Positions 11,189 through 21,350 of a stretch of DNA of 34,851 nucleotides are shown here, piece by piece. A program made the position numbers and the translations under genes. The stretch's first letter is position 1, and every line of letters starts with the position of its first letter. Source of the DNA: Cristatella mucedo (taxonomy: Eukaryota > Bryozoa > Phylactolaemata > Cristatellidae); assembly GCA_009760855.2 (NCBI GenBank), contig WPIO01000151.1, forward strand, positions 891,001-925,851. Reading direction: 5' to 3'. The notes under the pieces were generated by a model. It saw only the letters and a program-made list of their open reading frames with translations. It had not been told where the DNA came from and searched no databases.

Positions 11189-11345
11189 ACAACATCCGCA
11201 ACACCCAGGCAAGACGACAGGTGTTCAAGAAGACTTGGTGATCGATGGCATTGTACGCTGCCGAACGATCCATTAGAATGAGCAGACTCCACCTCAGTCA
11301 ACATTCCTGCATAGCGATGCGCTCACAAAGGTGCTGCCTTGGTGA

Positions 11346-12413
11346 AGGGATTAACAAAACCTGACTGTAGTTCGTGCTAGGTCCGATGACCGATGCTGGC
11401 AGGATTCACACGCCGACCCGAGGACGAGAGCGTATTGCAGATACTGCGAGATGCAGTACGGTCTCGGTGACATCACCAAGCCGTCCACGAAGTCAGCTGA
11501 TGATCGGCTGACTGCGTGAGTGGCTGCGTGGTGTGGCCGAGTCGAGGGCCAACGCCTCGTGTAAAGCTTTAAACGCAGCCAAAGGCGAGAGGGTATCTGA
11601 CTCATGAAAAAAGCGCTAGCATGCACCCTTGAAAAATCAAGAAAACCAAGTGCTGCTACGGAAGGCGGGTAGCTGAGTGTCGGCAGACGAGAGAGCTCTC
11701 TCGCTGTCGCGCTCGCTCCGGCAGCTTTCCAGCACGCCGACCCAGGTGGGTGAGGCGGAAGCGTCGACATCGCCAGTGGCCACTTCGGGCAGCAGCAAAT
11801 GGAGGACGCACCCATCTGTCCTTCATTTGGAGCTATTTCGATCGCCTCGGCGGCCATTTATTTAGATGCAGCACTGATGCCAAGCCGAGGGCTCGGTTGA
11901 AGGCCAGCTGCAAATGCGCGATGAGGTTTCGTCATATTTTTACGGTGAGTCCAATCTTGCTAGGAGCAGAGTAGGCACGAGCAAGATTATTAGCCAGGCA
12001 ATGAAGTTTGTCACTTGAGGCTCTGGAGACCGACGAGACCGGCGACAGCACCACTAGTTTGCAAACAAGCGTGCAAAAAATTTGAGTCGAGGGCCACAAA
12101 GTGGCGGGCTCAGCATGCACTTGACGGCACTGTCAGCCCCAAGTGCTGCGACCTCGATCCGTCAGGTCCCCCACTTACGGCTTCTAGCACCACGTTGTAG
12201 TAGGTTGGTTTTGAAGACGGTCTAGCCAACGAGAATTGGCCGACTTTCAGAGCCCAGCATAAGCAGGGCGTTTTTTATGTCGATGTGTACGCAACAGGTT
12301 TTGATAGATTCAGTAACAAAGCATGACAATGTAACCATAGTATAGTAAAAGCTAGTGCGTTGGGCCTGACTCAGGGTTGGGAAAGGAATTTGCCCCCGAA
12401 AAATCCTGTGTAA
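11346..12413. other. GC-richer unique stretch, no firm gene
   Basis: CpG is more frequent at about 11650-11960. A short frame starting at ATG 11918 (MRDEVSSYFY) runs into a good donor (TTTTTACG followed by GTGAGT at about 11945). It could be the start of a plus-strand transcript, but nothing downstream confirms it. Minus-strand frames of up to 168 codons look like composition artefacts. Confidence 0.3.
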
Positions 12414-12563
12414 TTATACGTGCGACATTTGTGGTATGAGAAAGGTGCGGAGGCTGTGGTATTATCTGAAATATTCGGCAACAACAAGTACCATGCATTG
12501 GACGATCTCCCGCCGCTCCGCCGAAAGAGCCACTCCAGCAGGAACCCCGAACGCCAGCACTAG
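12414..12563 (+). CDS. Short coding-like frame, unidentified
   Basis: The 49-codon open frame between TAA at 12411 and TAG at 12561 has normal protein composition (includes EAVVLSEIFGNNKYHALDDL followed by PPLRRKSHSS). It has no start codon of its own and only weak splice signals (AG at about 12437). An overlapping 104-codon frame starting with ATG at 12436 is Ser/Arg/Thr-rich and less convincing. The stretch may be an exon remnant. Confidence 0.18.
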   Translation, partial: LYVRHLWYEKGAEAVVLSEIFGNNKYHALDDLPPLRRKSHSSRNPERQH

Positions 12564-12761
12564 TGCCAGCAGGCTATCTAAAAGAAGTACCCGTCGCAGT
12601 GCAGCCTCTATCCCTATGTCCGCATTCTCATCAAAAGATTGGACCGCAAGCCGGCATCAAAGCACGAACGGCCACGGCTCAAGTCACAGCGCATCCGGGC
12701 CGATTTTACCAATCAAACCAATCAGCTCTCACGTGGGGCTAACATGTTAAGGCACTAACGA

Positions 12762-12953
12762 ACGTGCGTAAGCAACGGTTACATAAAGTCCGGTCGCAAT
12801 AGCGGCACGGTTGAAAGCAGCACTCTGCAAAGCTTAGCAAATGACTCGTCGTATCTACAGCTACGACGAGTCATTTGCTAAGCTTTGCAGAGTGCTGCTT
12901 TCAACCGTGCCGCTATTGCGACCGGACTTTATAAAACCGTTACTTACGCACGT
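12762..12953. repeat. Near-perfect inverted repeat, 92-bp arms, 8-base loop
   Basis: The left arm (12762-12853) and right arm (12862-12953) are reverse complements with three mismatches in 92; the loop at 12854-12861 is TCTACAGC. A third partial copy of the right-arm start (TACGACGAGTCATTCGCTAA) follows directly at 12957. No transposase or known element surrounds it. It could be a foldback/MITE-like element, a hairpin RNA source, a template-switch duplication or an assembly artefact. Confidence 0.95.
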
Positions 12954-13084
12954 AGATACGACGAGTCATTCGCTAACTAACTGAAATTCACTGGCTACAG
13001 TAGCTCACAAACGGCGGCGAAACTACGATCGCCAATTATGAATGGGCGAGGCCAATTTCAACTACCGGCCGGACCTTTTCACTC

Positions 13085-13790
13085 TGAGGTTACTTAGGCT
13101 CTTTAGTTCTGTCTCGTCTTGATTATTGTAATTCCCTTTTGGCTGGGCTACCAAAGAAAGCTATTATGCCACTACAGCGGACTTTGAATATGGCTGCAAG
13201 ACTGGTCTTCAAGTCCCAGCGGTTTGAGCACGTGTCTCCTTTGCTGAAAGAGCTAGGATGGTTGCCGGTTGAGCAAAGGATACAGAGCAAAGTTCTTACG
13301 CTGACCCACAAGGCCCGCCACGGCTTGGCTCCTTCATACCTAGCTGAACTGCTGCATCAGTTTCAGCCTGTTCGTGCCCTCAGGTCCTGTGTGGACAATA
13401 AATTAGCTGTCCCATTCCTCGCTTAAAGACGGTTGGCGACAGAAGCTTTAGCTCTGCAGGTCCTAGACTGTGGAACTCGCTTCCACAATTCTTACGCAAC
13501 GACATCTACTCTCCAACTGCCGACTATGGCACATCTTTTTCAGCGGTCCTGAACTGCTACTTCTATGCTACTCACTACCTCAACTGCTCTCCTAACTCTG
13601 CTATGCTTCCCACTTTCTCTTTGTTGCGTGAGACGAAGTCTGTTGGGTACCGAATGCGTACCGAAAGCCGCTTAGGCTGTGAGTGCGCTATACAAAACTC
13701 TCATGCGTAACACCCACATGGTCTTTATGACTTTGTGGAGTTACTGACGGAGATACATTACATTACATTACATTCTCACTTCCGCAGAAG
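13085..13790 (+). mobile_element. LINE-B 3' half, plus strand
   Basis: The frame at 13139-13423 is a clean stretch of CR1/L2-type ORF2 C-terminus (MAARLVFKSQRFEHVSPLLK, then ELGWLPVEQRIQSKVLTLTH and LAPSYLAELLHQFQP). A frame change near 13425 precedes the RLWNSLPQF-equivalent region. The 3' end reads GGAGATACATTACATTACAT at about 13757-13776, which shows the (ATTAC)n tail of the family. The 5' side is truncated. Confidence 0.88.
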
Positions 13791-13829
13791 CCTCCTCCGA
13801 CAAAAGCGATTGCTGAGTCGCAACTTGTG

Positions 13830-15775
13830 ACCTTCCTCAAGAGATCTTAGGCGATTTCTGCTTGCGATGTGGCTGCCTTAATGAAGTCTAGTATAAAGAG
13901 CTCGTCTCCTGAAGACCCTATATCAGCCACTCGGCGGCCTTCACTGGCAGACAAACTTTACCTAGTCATAAAGGAGATTTTTAAAGCTTCTCTAGAAAAT
14001 GGGCTTGTAACCTAGTCCTTCAAATCGGCCATTTGTAGATCGATACTTGAAACGGCTGGATTAGACTCAGAGGTCCTAGCAAACTATTGCCCACTCTTCT
14101 TGTTTGTCTAGTATTCATGAAGAAATTGTCGCTACGTAGCTTGTAGCACACATTGAAATGTATGAATTGTCAGAAAAATTTCAGTTGAAATTTAAGCGAC
14201 ATCACTCCACTGAAGTTGCTCTTCTCCATGTAACCAATGATATACTATGCAGCAATAACAGGAATATCACTGCCCTAGCACTGCCAGATATATCAGATGG
14301 CTTCAACACTATTGATCACGATATACTACTTGAACAATAGAGAACTACGATCGATCTGGCGCACAAGGCACTGGGGTAGTTCAAATCGTACTTGTCTGCC
14401 ATGTCGTGTGAGGGTCAGGTCTCACCCATCAGACCAGTCAACTGTGAAGGCTATCGAGGGTCCGTTCTCGTTTCTTTGCGGTTCTCCATTTATACTGAAC
14501 CTCCGGGTAAAGTGACTCTGGCCCGCTGGATCGGCTGTCACTTTTATGCTGATGGTGCTCAGCTTATTTATCATTTAAACCGTCGGAATCTGCTGCAGCG
14601 GCTGTAAAACTGAATGCTTGCCATGGAAGCATTCGATCCTAGATGTCGGCAGATTTCCTTAAACTAAATGATGATTAACCGGACTGCTACTGATTGGACA
14701 CCCCACGCACGTGGCCGGACTAGAAGGCTTTGATCTTTGGTTTCGCTGTTGTGCGACTGTCACGCGGTGCTCGGAAGTTAAATATAGTATTTGACAGTTG
14801 CCTAAATTTTGAAAGCGTCGTTAAGGAGACTGTCTCCTGTTATAGCCATCATGTCCGATCCCTATCTAAGATTAGGAAATGTCTACCGCGGTAGTTTGGA
14901 AAAAATTTAACTAGCTTCTTGGTTCTGTCTAGGCAAGATATTATTGCAATTCTATTTTGGCTTGGATACCAAAAAACAATGAGACTGCTGCAACTGGTGA
15001 TGAATAAGGCTGCAAGGCTAGTTAACGAATCGAGAGGTTTGACCGTGTCTCTCCCTTGCTGTAAGAGCTAGGATGGCTGCCGATTGATCAGCGGATACAA
15101 AGCAAAGTTCTTGGGCCGACCCAAAAGTCAGCTAGGCTCCATCGTACATGTAGCTTGATGATATGCAGGCCTGTGCTGCTCCTCTGCTAAACCGTCGGTG
15201 AGCAGCTGTTGGGAGCTTTATCGGGACGGGCCAGTGCCAGTGCACAGCTGCGGTCCGTCTCAGATGTGACGTGAACACAGGCTGGCTTTGTCCTTCTGCC
15301 AACTTACGGGGATGAGCTGTGGCTGGGATGGAATCAAGGAGAGTGGGAACGCCAGCCTAGGAGAGAAGAGTCGTGTTTGGGGTAGCGCTGCAGGCGCCTA
15401 CGAAAATACACGTTCTTGTGAGCCAGATTTGGTGTTCTGCCTGCTTCCGCGTACGTGCCTGTTGGGAGAGCATTATTAATCTACAATACCTAGCTGAACT
15501 GCTGCACCGGTTTCAGCCTCCTCGTGCCCGCAGGTCCTCTACGGACGATAAATTAGCTATTCCACTGAAAGAGCGTTAGCGACAAAGCTTTTCTATGCAG
15601 GTCCTAGACTGCGGAGCTCACTTTCACAATTCTTACGGAAGGAAATCTTCCACGCTTCTCACTACCTCAACTGTCCTCCTGACCCAGATGTGCTTCTCAC
15701 TTTCTCTTTGCAGCGTGAGATGAAGTCAGTTGGCTACCAAATGCGTACCGAAAGCCGCTGAGGCTTTGTATATAT
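13830..15775 (+). mobile_element. LINE-B, longest copy, heavily mutated RT
   Basis: The ORF2 order can be followed: a DPISATRRPSLADKLYL-like stretch before the RT (about 13915), SFKSAICRSILETAGLDSEV (about 14020-14080), then HHSTEVALLHVTNDIL (about 14200). The first catalytic region is LPDISDGFNTIDHDILLEQ, where the usual LLDLSAAFDT is altered. The second catalytic box is FYADGAQLIYHL (about 14540), where YADD has become YADG. Many stops and frame changes follow to 15775. The missing second catalytic aspartate and the stops mean that it is dead. Confidence 0.8.
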
Positions 15776-15800
15776 ATATATATATATATATGAATTATTA
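15773..15800. repeat. (TA)n and AT-rich stretch
   Basis: About 11 TA units at the 3' boundary of the LINE-B copy, followed by ATT/TTA-rich sequence to about 15860. Nothing further was recognised up to the ORF at 16188. Confidence 0.8.
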
Positions 15801-16187
15801 TGTTATTTATTCCGTTTATTTATTATGTTATTATATTTATAATATTTATTACGTATAAATATTTCGACTTCGAAAAGTCATCCGATCTAGGTCGATGATG
15901 GCGTTCGGTAGAACGCTGCACTCGAAGCGCTGCTGCCTTTTCTAAGACACCTAGAACGATGAGCGATGAAAGCTGAACGAGGAGGAAGCGAGGAAAAAAC
16001 GCGTCACTCCTAAGCTTCACTGTGTTTTAGGTCAGCCCGAGTCCCTTCTTCTCCCAATTTCAAGCTTGTCAGGATTTTGACTGCAACATTTCGCACTAAG
16101 TTGGCCAGTGAGACAAAATATGACAACGATTGGTCTTTCAGTCTTTAGCCTTAGAAGAGTGATGCCGATTAGATTAGCTGGTGGGCA

Positions 16188-16370
16188 ATGGAAATGCCTT
16201 TACTGTACACTACTTCTCTGACCGCAAGACAAAAGATCCGAGAATATTATGCAGCAGCTCTCGCGGAGAGTAATCCCACTCGAAAATCAGAAGGCGAACC
16301 AGATAGATTGCATATCTTCCAGCGAGCGGTCAAGGACTCGCATCTAGTCGCTCCGGATTTTAGCACTTAA
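16188..16370 (+). CDS. Unidentified 60-codon ORF ending at a LINE boundary
   Basis: ATG at 16188 opens a frame with balanced, charged composition (includes SLTARQKIREYYAAALAESN and EGEPDRLHIFQRAVKDSHLV). It ends at TAA 16368-16370, exactly where the tail of a minus-strand LINE-B begins. An in-frame TAG lies shortly upstream. It could be an exon truncated by the insertion, or chance. No family is recognised. Confidence 0.25.
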   Translation: MEMPLLYTTSLTARQKIREYYAAALAESNPTRKSEGEPDRLHIFQRAVKDSHLVAPDFST

Positions 16371-16590
16371 TGTAATACATCTCCGTCTGTAGCTCTACAC
16401 AGCCACAAAGACTATGTAGGTGCTGATCAAGAGTGTTTTTTTATAGTGCACTCATATCATAAGCGGCCTTCGGTACGCATACGGTAGCGCACAGACTTTA
16501 TCTCACGCAACAAAGAGAAAGTGGGAAGCATAGCAGAGTGTCAGGAGAGAGTAGCTTAGGTAGTCCTTCCACTCGGAGCCATTTTCAGCC
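16371..16590 (-). mobile_element. LINE-B 3' end, minus strand
   Basis: The minus strand reads toward 16371 through the family's terminal coding block (complement of AACAAAGAGAAAGTGGGAAG at about 16510) and ends in the GGAGATGTATTACATTAA-type tail. It is truncated on the 5' side near 16590. Confidence 0.82.
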
Positions 16591-16599
16591 TTCAAGAGT

Positions 16600-17395
16600 C
16601 TTGACGGCTGCTCGGGCAACGTTGCGGCGCTCCATGCAGCGAATACTTATTCTTTATTCAATTAGATGAAAGCCCAAGTGAAAAATCGGCGGAGCGCCCC
16701 CAGGAGCGATTGACGAGAGAGTCATCGACGCACGCTCCAGCGACGGTGGCAGCTGAGGTGGCAACGGAGAGCAAAGGCGATTGCGACGGTGACGGCGACC
16801 GCCAGTGACCGCGCGACTACGGAAGCGGAAGTGAAAGAAGAAGCGGAGGCCCGAAAGCGGCGGCGGCGGCGACTTCAGTGACGACAGCGACGGGCAGCAA
16901 CAGCAAAGGAAGTGGCGAGTTTCGACTCGACAGCTGTCAGAGAGTCAGCCCCGACCTGTTTGTCCGCGCTCGAGGGCCTGGCCGATTACTTCCGTAGCCT
17001 TTTTTGAAGATGTCTTTCCGGCTTAGCGATTGGCCGAAATACTCGCGAGAGCTTCGTTGGGTCGGAGCCGTCCCACAATCTGTAGCCTTTTGTAGCGTAG
17101 CCATGCCACGTCAAGAGATCTCAGCAGTCAGCATTAACATTCCTCGCGCGCTCCTCTTCTTGTAATTACGCGGCCCTAGAGCCGACTTAAGCCTGCCAGC
17201 GCCGTACGCTATTAGGTGCGCCTGTGTGGCGTGGCGTTGCGATGAGTGCCCTTCAGCATTACTAGCTTTCTAGTCGCAGCAATAAGTGCTAGCAGCGGCA
17301 ACTCCGGACTAGCTCGCGCGATCATTCATCGAGTCGCAGTGGTTAGGGTTCGGGCGACCTAGATTGGCTGCAATAGAGTTGGCCAGTTGTCAATG
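16600..17395 (+). promoter_or_regulatory. CpG-rich block ending in ATG plus splice donor: possible promoter and first exon
   Basis: CpG density is high compared with neighbouring sequence. At its right edge ATG (17393-17395) is followed at once by GTAAGT, an ideal donor. First exons whose only coding codon is ATG are known, for example in some ribosomal protein genes. A nearby acceptor (CTATTTTTTGTAG ending at 17510) leads to only 10 codons and a stop, so the second exon, if any, lies elsewhere. No TATA box is obvious. Confidence 0.3.
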
Positions 17396-17814
17396 GTAAG
17401 TAGCAACGCGTTTCCAGAGAAACGCGCAAGAGGATTGTTGTAGCCGATTGCAAGAAATATGAAGAGAACTAAGCTTCACAGTGAAGCCATGACGAGGCTA
17501 TTTTTTGTAGGATAACAATAAACTTCAGGCCCGAAGCGTTTAAAGCAGAATGGATAAAAGTACGCAGAGTCTCGTCTTAATTTTTGCGTTACTACTACGC
17601 GCCATGATCGTTTCCTAGCGGTTTGAAACGTGGCATCAGCTGGAAGAAGCTGCTAAATGAAGAGCCGGAAAGAAGAAGAGCCGGAAGAGTCGGAAGAAGC
17701 TGCTAGCTGATTGGCTGCGTGACACGGTTGTCGCACAGTGACGGACGCCGCTAGAAATGTTGAGCGGCTAACAGGCCACCGCACAGCTCGCTCGCAGAAG
17801 GCTACACGACATCC

Positions 17815-18375
17815 ATTGACACACGACACCCATTTTAGGTCACGTCATTTTTTGGCTCCAGCCTATCTCTCAGATATACTCCCCCATCAGGCCAAGCATC
17901 GTACCACCCGCTTTTCGGAATCCAACAGTCTACAAATACCCCATACAAACCTCAAATTCTTTTGGAGACCGTGCATTTAGTTCATATGCTCCCAAAGCCT
18001 GGAACTTCCCCCCCCGACCTGCGTCAGAACATCCCCTGACCTGACCAATTTAAAAAGAATTTAAAAACACAAATATTTAGGACAGCATTTAGTGGGTCCC
18101 TGTGATTCGTCCTTGATGTGCTTATGCGTGCTGACACTTTGCATGACGCCACTAACCACATCTGCATGCTGACCCTGTGCATGTCACTCACCACTAACCA
18201 TGTTATTCATTTTGTTTGTTTATCAAGCATGATATTACTGACCATTCAATTGCATTTCCCTTTGCAGCAAATGTAAAGTGCCTAGAGAGAGAGATTACGT
18301 TCTCTGAGGGCGCTTTATCAATTATTATCACTATCATTGTTATCATTATAATCATTATTATAGTGCATTATTATT
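17815..18375 (+). mobile_element. LINE-A 3' end, plus strand
   Basis: The frame gives FLAPAYLSDILPHQAKHRTT and SNSLQIPHTNLKFFWRPCI, then a frameshifted AWNFPPR region. The 3' UTR blocks (GTGCTTATGCGTGCTGACAC, CATGATATTACTGACCATTC, AGTGCCTAGAGAGAGAGATT) and an ATT/ATC-rich tail follow to about 18385. It is the same part of ORF2 as the better-preserved copy at 27343-27747. Confidence 0.88.
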
Positions 18376-18385
18376 ATTATTATTA

Positions 18386-18700
18386 TTGAATGCGACGCGC
18401 ATGGGCTCGAAGAAATCGACCAGGCTTAATATAATTCGTAACTAAACTTATGAGGCCAATATTTTCGCAAGTGAGCGCAGCTTAAACTTTAGACAACAGC
18501 GGCAGACGCAGTGCCGCGAATAGGAAAGCCCGTTCGTTTCGGCCGCATTCCCTACACTCCTACATTCCCTACATTCCATTCTCTCGCATTCGCTGCTGCC
18601 CGAGCTGCTTCGTCTTCGGCCGCCCGAGCAGCGTGTCGCTCGTGTCTCTGTTTTGTGTGCGCGCGTCTCTTTCACTGGTGGCTAACGCTTTGGTCAATTA
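18386..18700. other. No feature recognised
   Basis: Contains a tandem CTACATTCC-like stretch near 18552-18578. The open frames on both strands have no domain or splice support. Confidence 0.35.
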
Positions 18701-18855
18701 GTTGTGCTTTAACAGTCAGGACTTTGTCAAGTCGTTTACAGTTAGTGCGCATCTCTGCAGCCAGGCTTGTCAGCCGCAAGCGTCGCAACTGCCACAGTAC
18801 ACATTGCATTGCACCGCTTACGCGCCGCATTGCATTGCACCGCTTACGAATAAGA
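18700..18855 (+). mobile_element. LINE-A ORF2 fragment with a 21-bp internal duplication
   Basis: The plus-strand peptide ISAARLVSRKRRNCHSTH matches the STARLVCRERRSCHITP segment of the LINE-A copy at 27343-27747. Inside, CATTGCATTGCACCGCTTACG occurs twice (18802-18822 and 18828-18848). Confidence 0.6.
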
Positions 18856-18974
18856 ATAACTCCGAAGACTGCGTCGATATGTCTGCACAGGCACGGTGCT
18901 TCCGTATTCCCGCTTGCAGCTATACAAGTCCCGAGAACTGAGCGTCTGTTGCTATGCAGATTTTGTTTATAAAA

Positions 18975-19191
18975 ATAGTCACTTAGCGGCCTAAGCGGGC
19001 TTTCGTTGTGCATACGGTTGCCTGCGGACTTGAATTTACGTCCTCACCAGAGCTGATAAGCTAAGCAAAGTCATGAGGACGATAAACAAGTCAGTAATGC
19101 CCAATTATCAGAAAGATTAATGGAAAAGAAATACCAGAGTCAACAGAGCGTAGGAAGGTGTCGTCGGTACGCACGAATTGTAGAGGTAACG
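18975..19191 (-). mobile_element. Diverged LINE-B 3' coding fragment, minus strand
   Basis: The order of blocks matches other minus-strand LINE-B ends: GCGGCCTAAGCGGGCTTTCG, a CAGACTTCGTCTCAC-like block at about 19025, and a GGTGTCGTCGGTACGCACGAATTG block near 19155 corresponding to the RNDNYSP region. Identity is low, so this is an older copy. Confidence 0.45.
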
Positions 19192-19385
19192 ACAATATTA
19201 CATTTGTAAAGCGCCCCCAGACAGCCTACTCTCTTTCTAGGCACTTTACATTCACTGTAAAGGAGGCATAAGACAAACTCTGTCTCTAGCGGTCTGGTGA
19301 CTAATTCGAAACCAACACGGCCGAACAGTTGATCAGAGTGCTCAACTACTAAGAAGACGGTAAACTGCGAAGAGTTTTGGAGCCT
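19192..19385 (-). mobile_element. tRNA-derived SINE with LINE-A-like tail, minus strand
   Basis: Read downward from 19385: a box A-like TTAGTAGTTGAGCACTC (19353-19337), a box B GGTTTCGAATTAG (19313-19301), a body, then GTAAAGTGCCTAGAAAGAGA and GGGGGCGCTTTACAAATGTA, ending near 19192. The head and tail arrangement matches the SINE at 6573-6722. Confidence 0.72.
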
Positions 19386-19943
19386 CTCAGATTAGAGGAT
19401 GAATAGAAGCGCCTTCAGAAAGTAGAAATGCGAGCAATTTTCCGCACCGCCTTATGCGAGTCCGCCCACACCCGATTCCTCAAGCGCAGCGCCGCTCGTG
19501 GTGTGGTCAGGGACCCAAGATCAGCGGTCAGAAACATAAGGTAAGCGGTCAGGGACCTAATTAAGCGGTCATGAGTTGTACGATGGCGGCAGTAGCAGCA
19601 GCAGCGGCGGCAGCGGCGGCCAATTGGTTAGGCATTCTCAAAGTGTCTCGCACGCGCGCTCTCCTACAACTCCGCACGACGCTGATTCAAAGTCTTTGCC
19701 AGAATAATGCGTCGGTTGGCTCCGTTAACCGCCGCTCGATTATACGCTAACGTGCAGCGGCCGTCGTTTCCGGTTGACCGGGGCAATTGAAATTATCGTT
19801 TCCTGGAAAAAAGATCAAGTCCGCTCCGCCCTTGCACACGCTAGCCCACAGCCGTCTGGCGGTAGGAAGCGACCAGCTGCGGAGCGCGGGTGGCAGTGAG
19901 ACCGAAGCTGACGGAAATCGACGATCTTGGCTTCCGCCTCTCA

Positions 19944-20107
<164 letters not shown>

Positions 20108-20651
20108 TCGATTTCTTGCGATTTCTTACGCGCTGCTTAACAGGCTCGTAATGACCTCCAGCCGTGAAGACTTGAGATTCCGATCACTCCCAGCTGCTGA
20201 GCTCTTGTGAAATTGTCGGGTTTGTTTGTTTGCATCGCTTTTGCTTCGCGCGAATCGCGGCAATCCAATATGCTCGTGCCGTGGTCCTCCAAGCTTTCTG
20301 GCTAGCCTCGTTTCGCGAGCACGCGTTGCAGCTGCTGGTAGCTATTTGGCTATGCATTAAACCTGCCCAAACTAAAGATGCGTTTACAGTATCGGATTTT
20401 CACCTGAATCGGCGGCGATCAGCGGTGCAGACGCCTTGCGTGCTCTGCAGGACTGCAGCCAGTGCTAGCGCGCCGCTTGCGACGGCCGCGAGGCGGCAAC
20501 CGCTCCGCATCGGTGCCTCCGTCCTCGGTGGCTGCTCTGCCCTCGTGGCACCCCGATCGGATAGCCGACTGGCAAGCGCCGCGCGGCCTCACTAGCGCTT
20601 GGCGGCGCGCCGCTGCTTCGCGGCTCGCGAATAGCGAATGGCGGCAGACTC

Positions 20652-20657
20652 TTTAAT
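20652..20657 (-). terminator. Possible poly(A) signal ATTAAA for the amine oxidase gene
   Basis: The minus strand reads ATTAAA about 700 bases past the amine oxidase stop. It is the common variant hexamer and the only one noticed between 20600 and 21350. There is no further support. Confidence 0.2.
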
Positions 20658-21350
20658 ATATCGTTTGGCAGACTATTGGCTCGCTGGTGGCTAACCCCGC
20701 GGCGGCTGCGGCCGAGGGAGCCTCACGTCGGCTGCCGCAGGCCGAGGCATCCGTTTCCCGCCGATGTCCGTCTGTCCGATGGAGATCGGGGAGTGGGATG
20801 GGGCAGAGGCCGCACACACGACGGAGCCGAGGCGCTGTGGGCTGTGCTCGCTTCGCGCCATTGCGAGTGCAGCGTGGCGCCTCGGCGCCGTTGGCCGCGG
20901 GCGGCTCGCCCTGCCTTTAGAGAGCACTCCGTAGCGCTCTCCTTCACGGCTGGCGCTCGCACGGCCGGCTTCGACGAGGGGGGGGGGGATTCGCCGACCC
21001 TCGCGCTCGCACGCGCTCGACGGCGGAGATCCGCACTCGTTCCATCCGCTCGTCGCGCCGAACGCTCGTCCTGCCTGCGGAGCGGCCATGCGGCGGCGGC
21101 CGCGGCCGCCGCGTAGCCGCTCCGCCACGAAACCGCCGCCGTGCGCTCTTAGTCGATACCTGTGCGGCTGTGGCGGCGGATGAGAGACGTGACTGGCCGA
21201 TGCTCGCGACTGGCCGTCGGAGGAGGCCAGGCGTTTTTTTTGGGCTCGCTCGCTCGCTCTGTCGCTGCCCGTCTGCGCCGCCGCCGCCTGACCGCGGCAG
21301 CTCCTGCGCCGTCGCAGTCGCCGGTCGCCTCGGGCGCGCGTCTACCGCGC

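Larger units (their letters stand above)
9805..11345 (-). mobile_element. Degenerate LINE with RT remnants, minus strand, interrupted
   Basis: Read downward from 11345, the remnant shows an RT segment with the SAAYNAIDH motif (corresponding to the family's LSAAFDTIDH, about 11230-11290). After the interruption comes the catalytic box FHLYADDTQL (near 10755-10785), then LDPCNYLL (about 10420-10450, the LDYCNSLL position), the ARLVCR region (about 10305-10330) and a 3' UTR ending in TAATAATAAT-type sequence near 9812. There are many stops. Later insertions between about 10890 and 11190 split it: a tRNA-like SINE head and a plus-strand LINE-A tail. The copy at 33845-34650 is homologous to its 3' part. 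Confidence 0.7.

Noticed and set aside
11351-11857. 168-codon minus-strand ORF
   Set aside because: Cys/Ser/Pro-rich without domain; overlaps other frames; no splice support.
20676-21128. Overlapping 145-codon ORFs on both strands
   Set aside because: GC-rich, Arg/Ala/Pro-biased, open in several frames at once; likely 3' UTR or CpG-island DNA.
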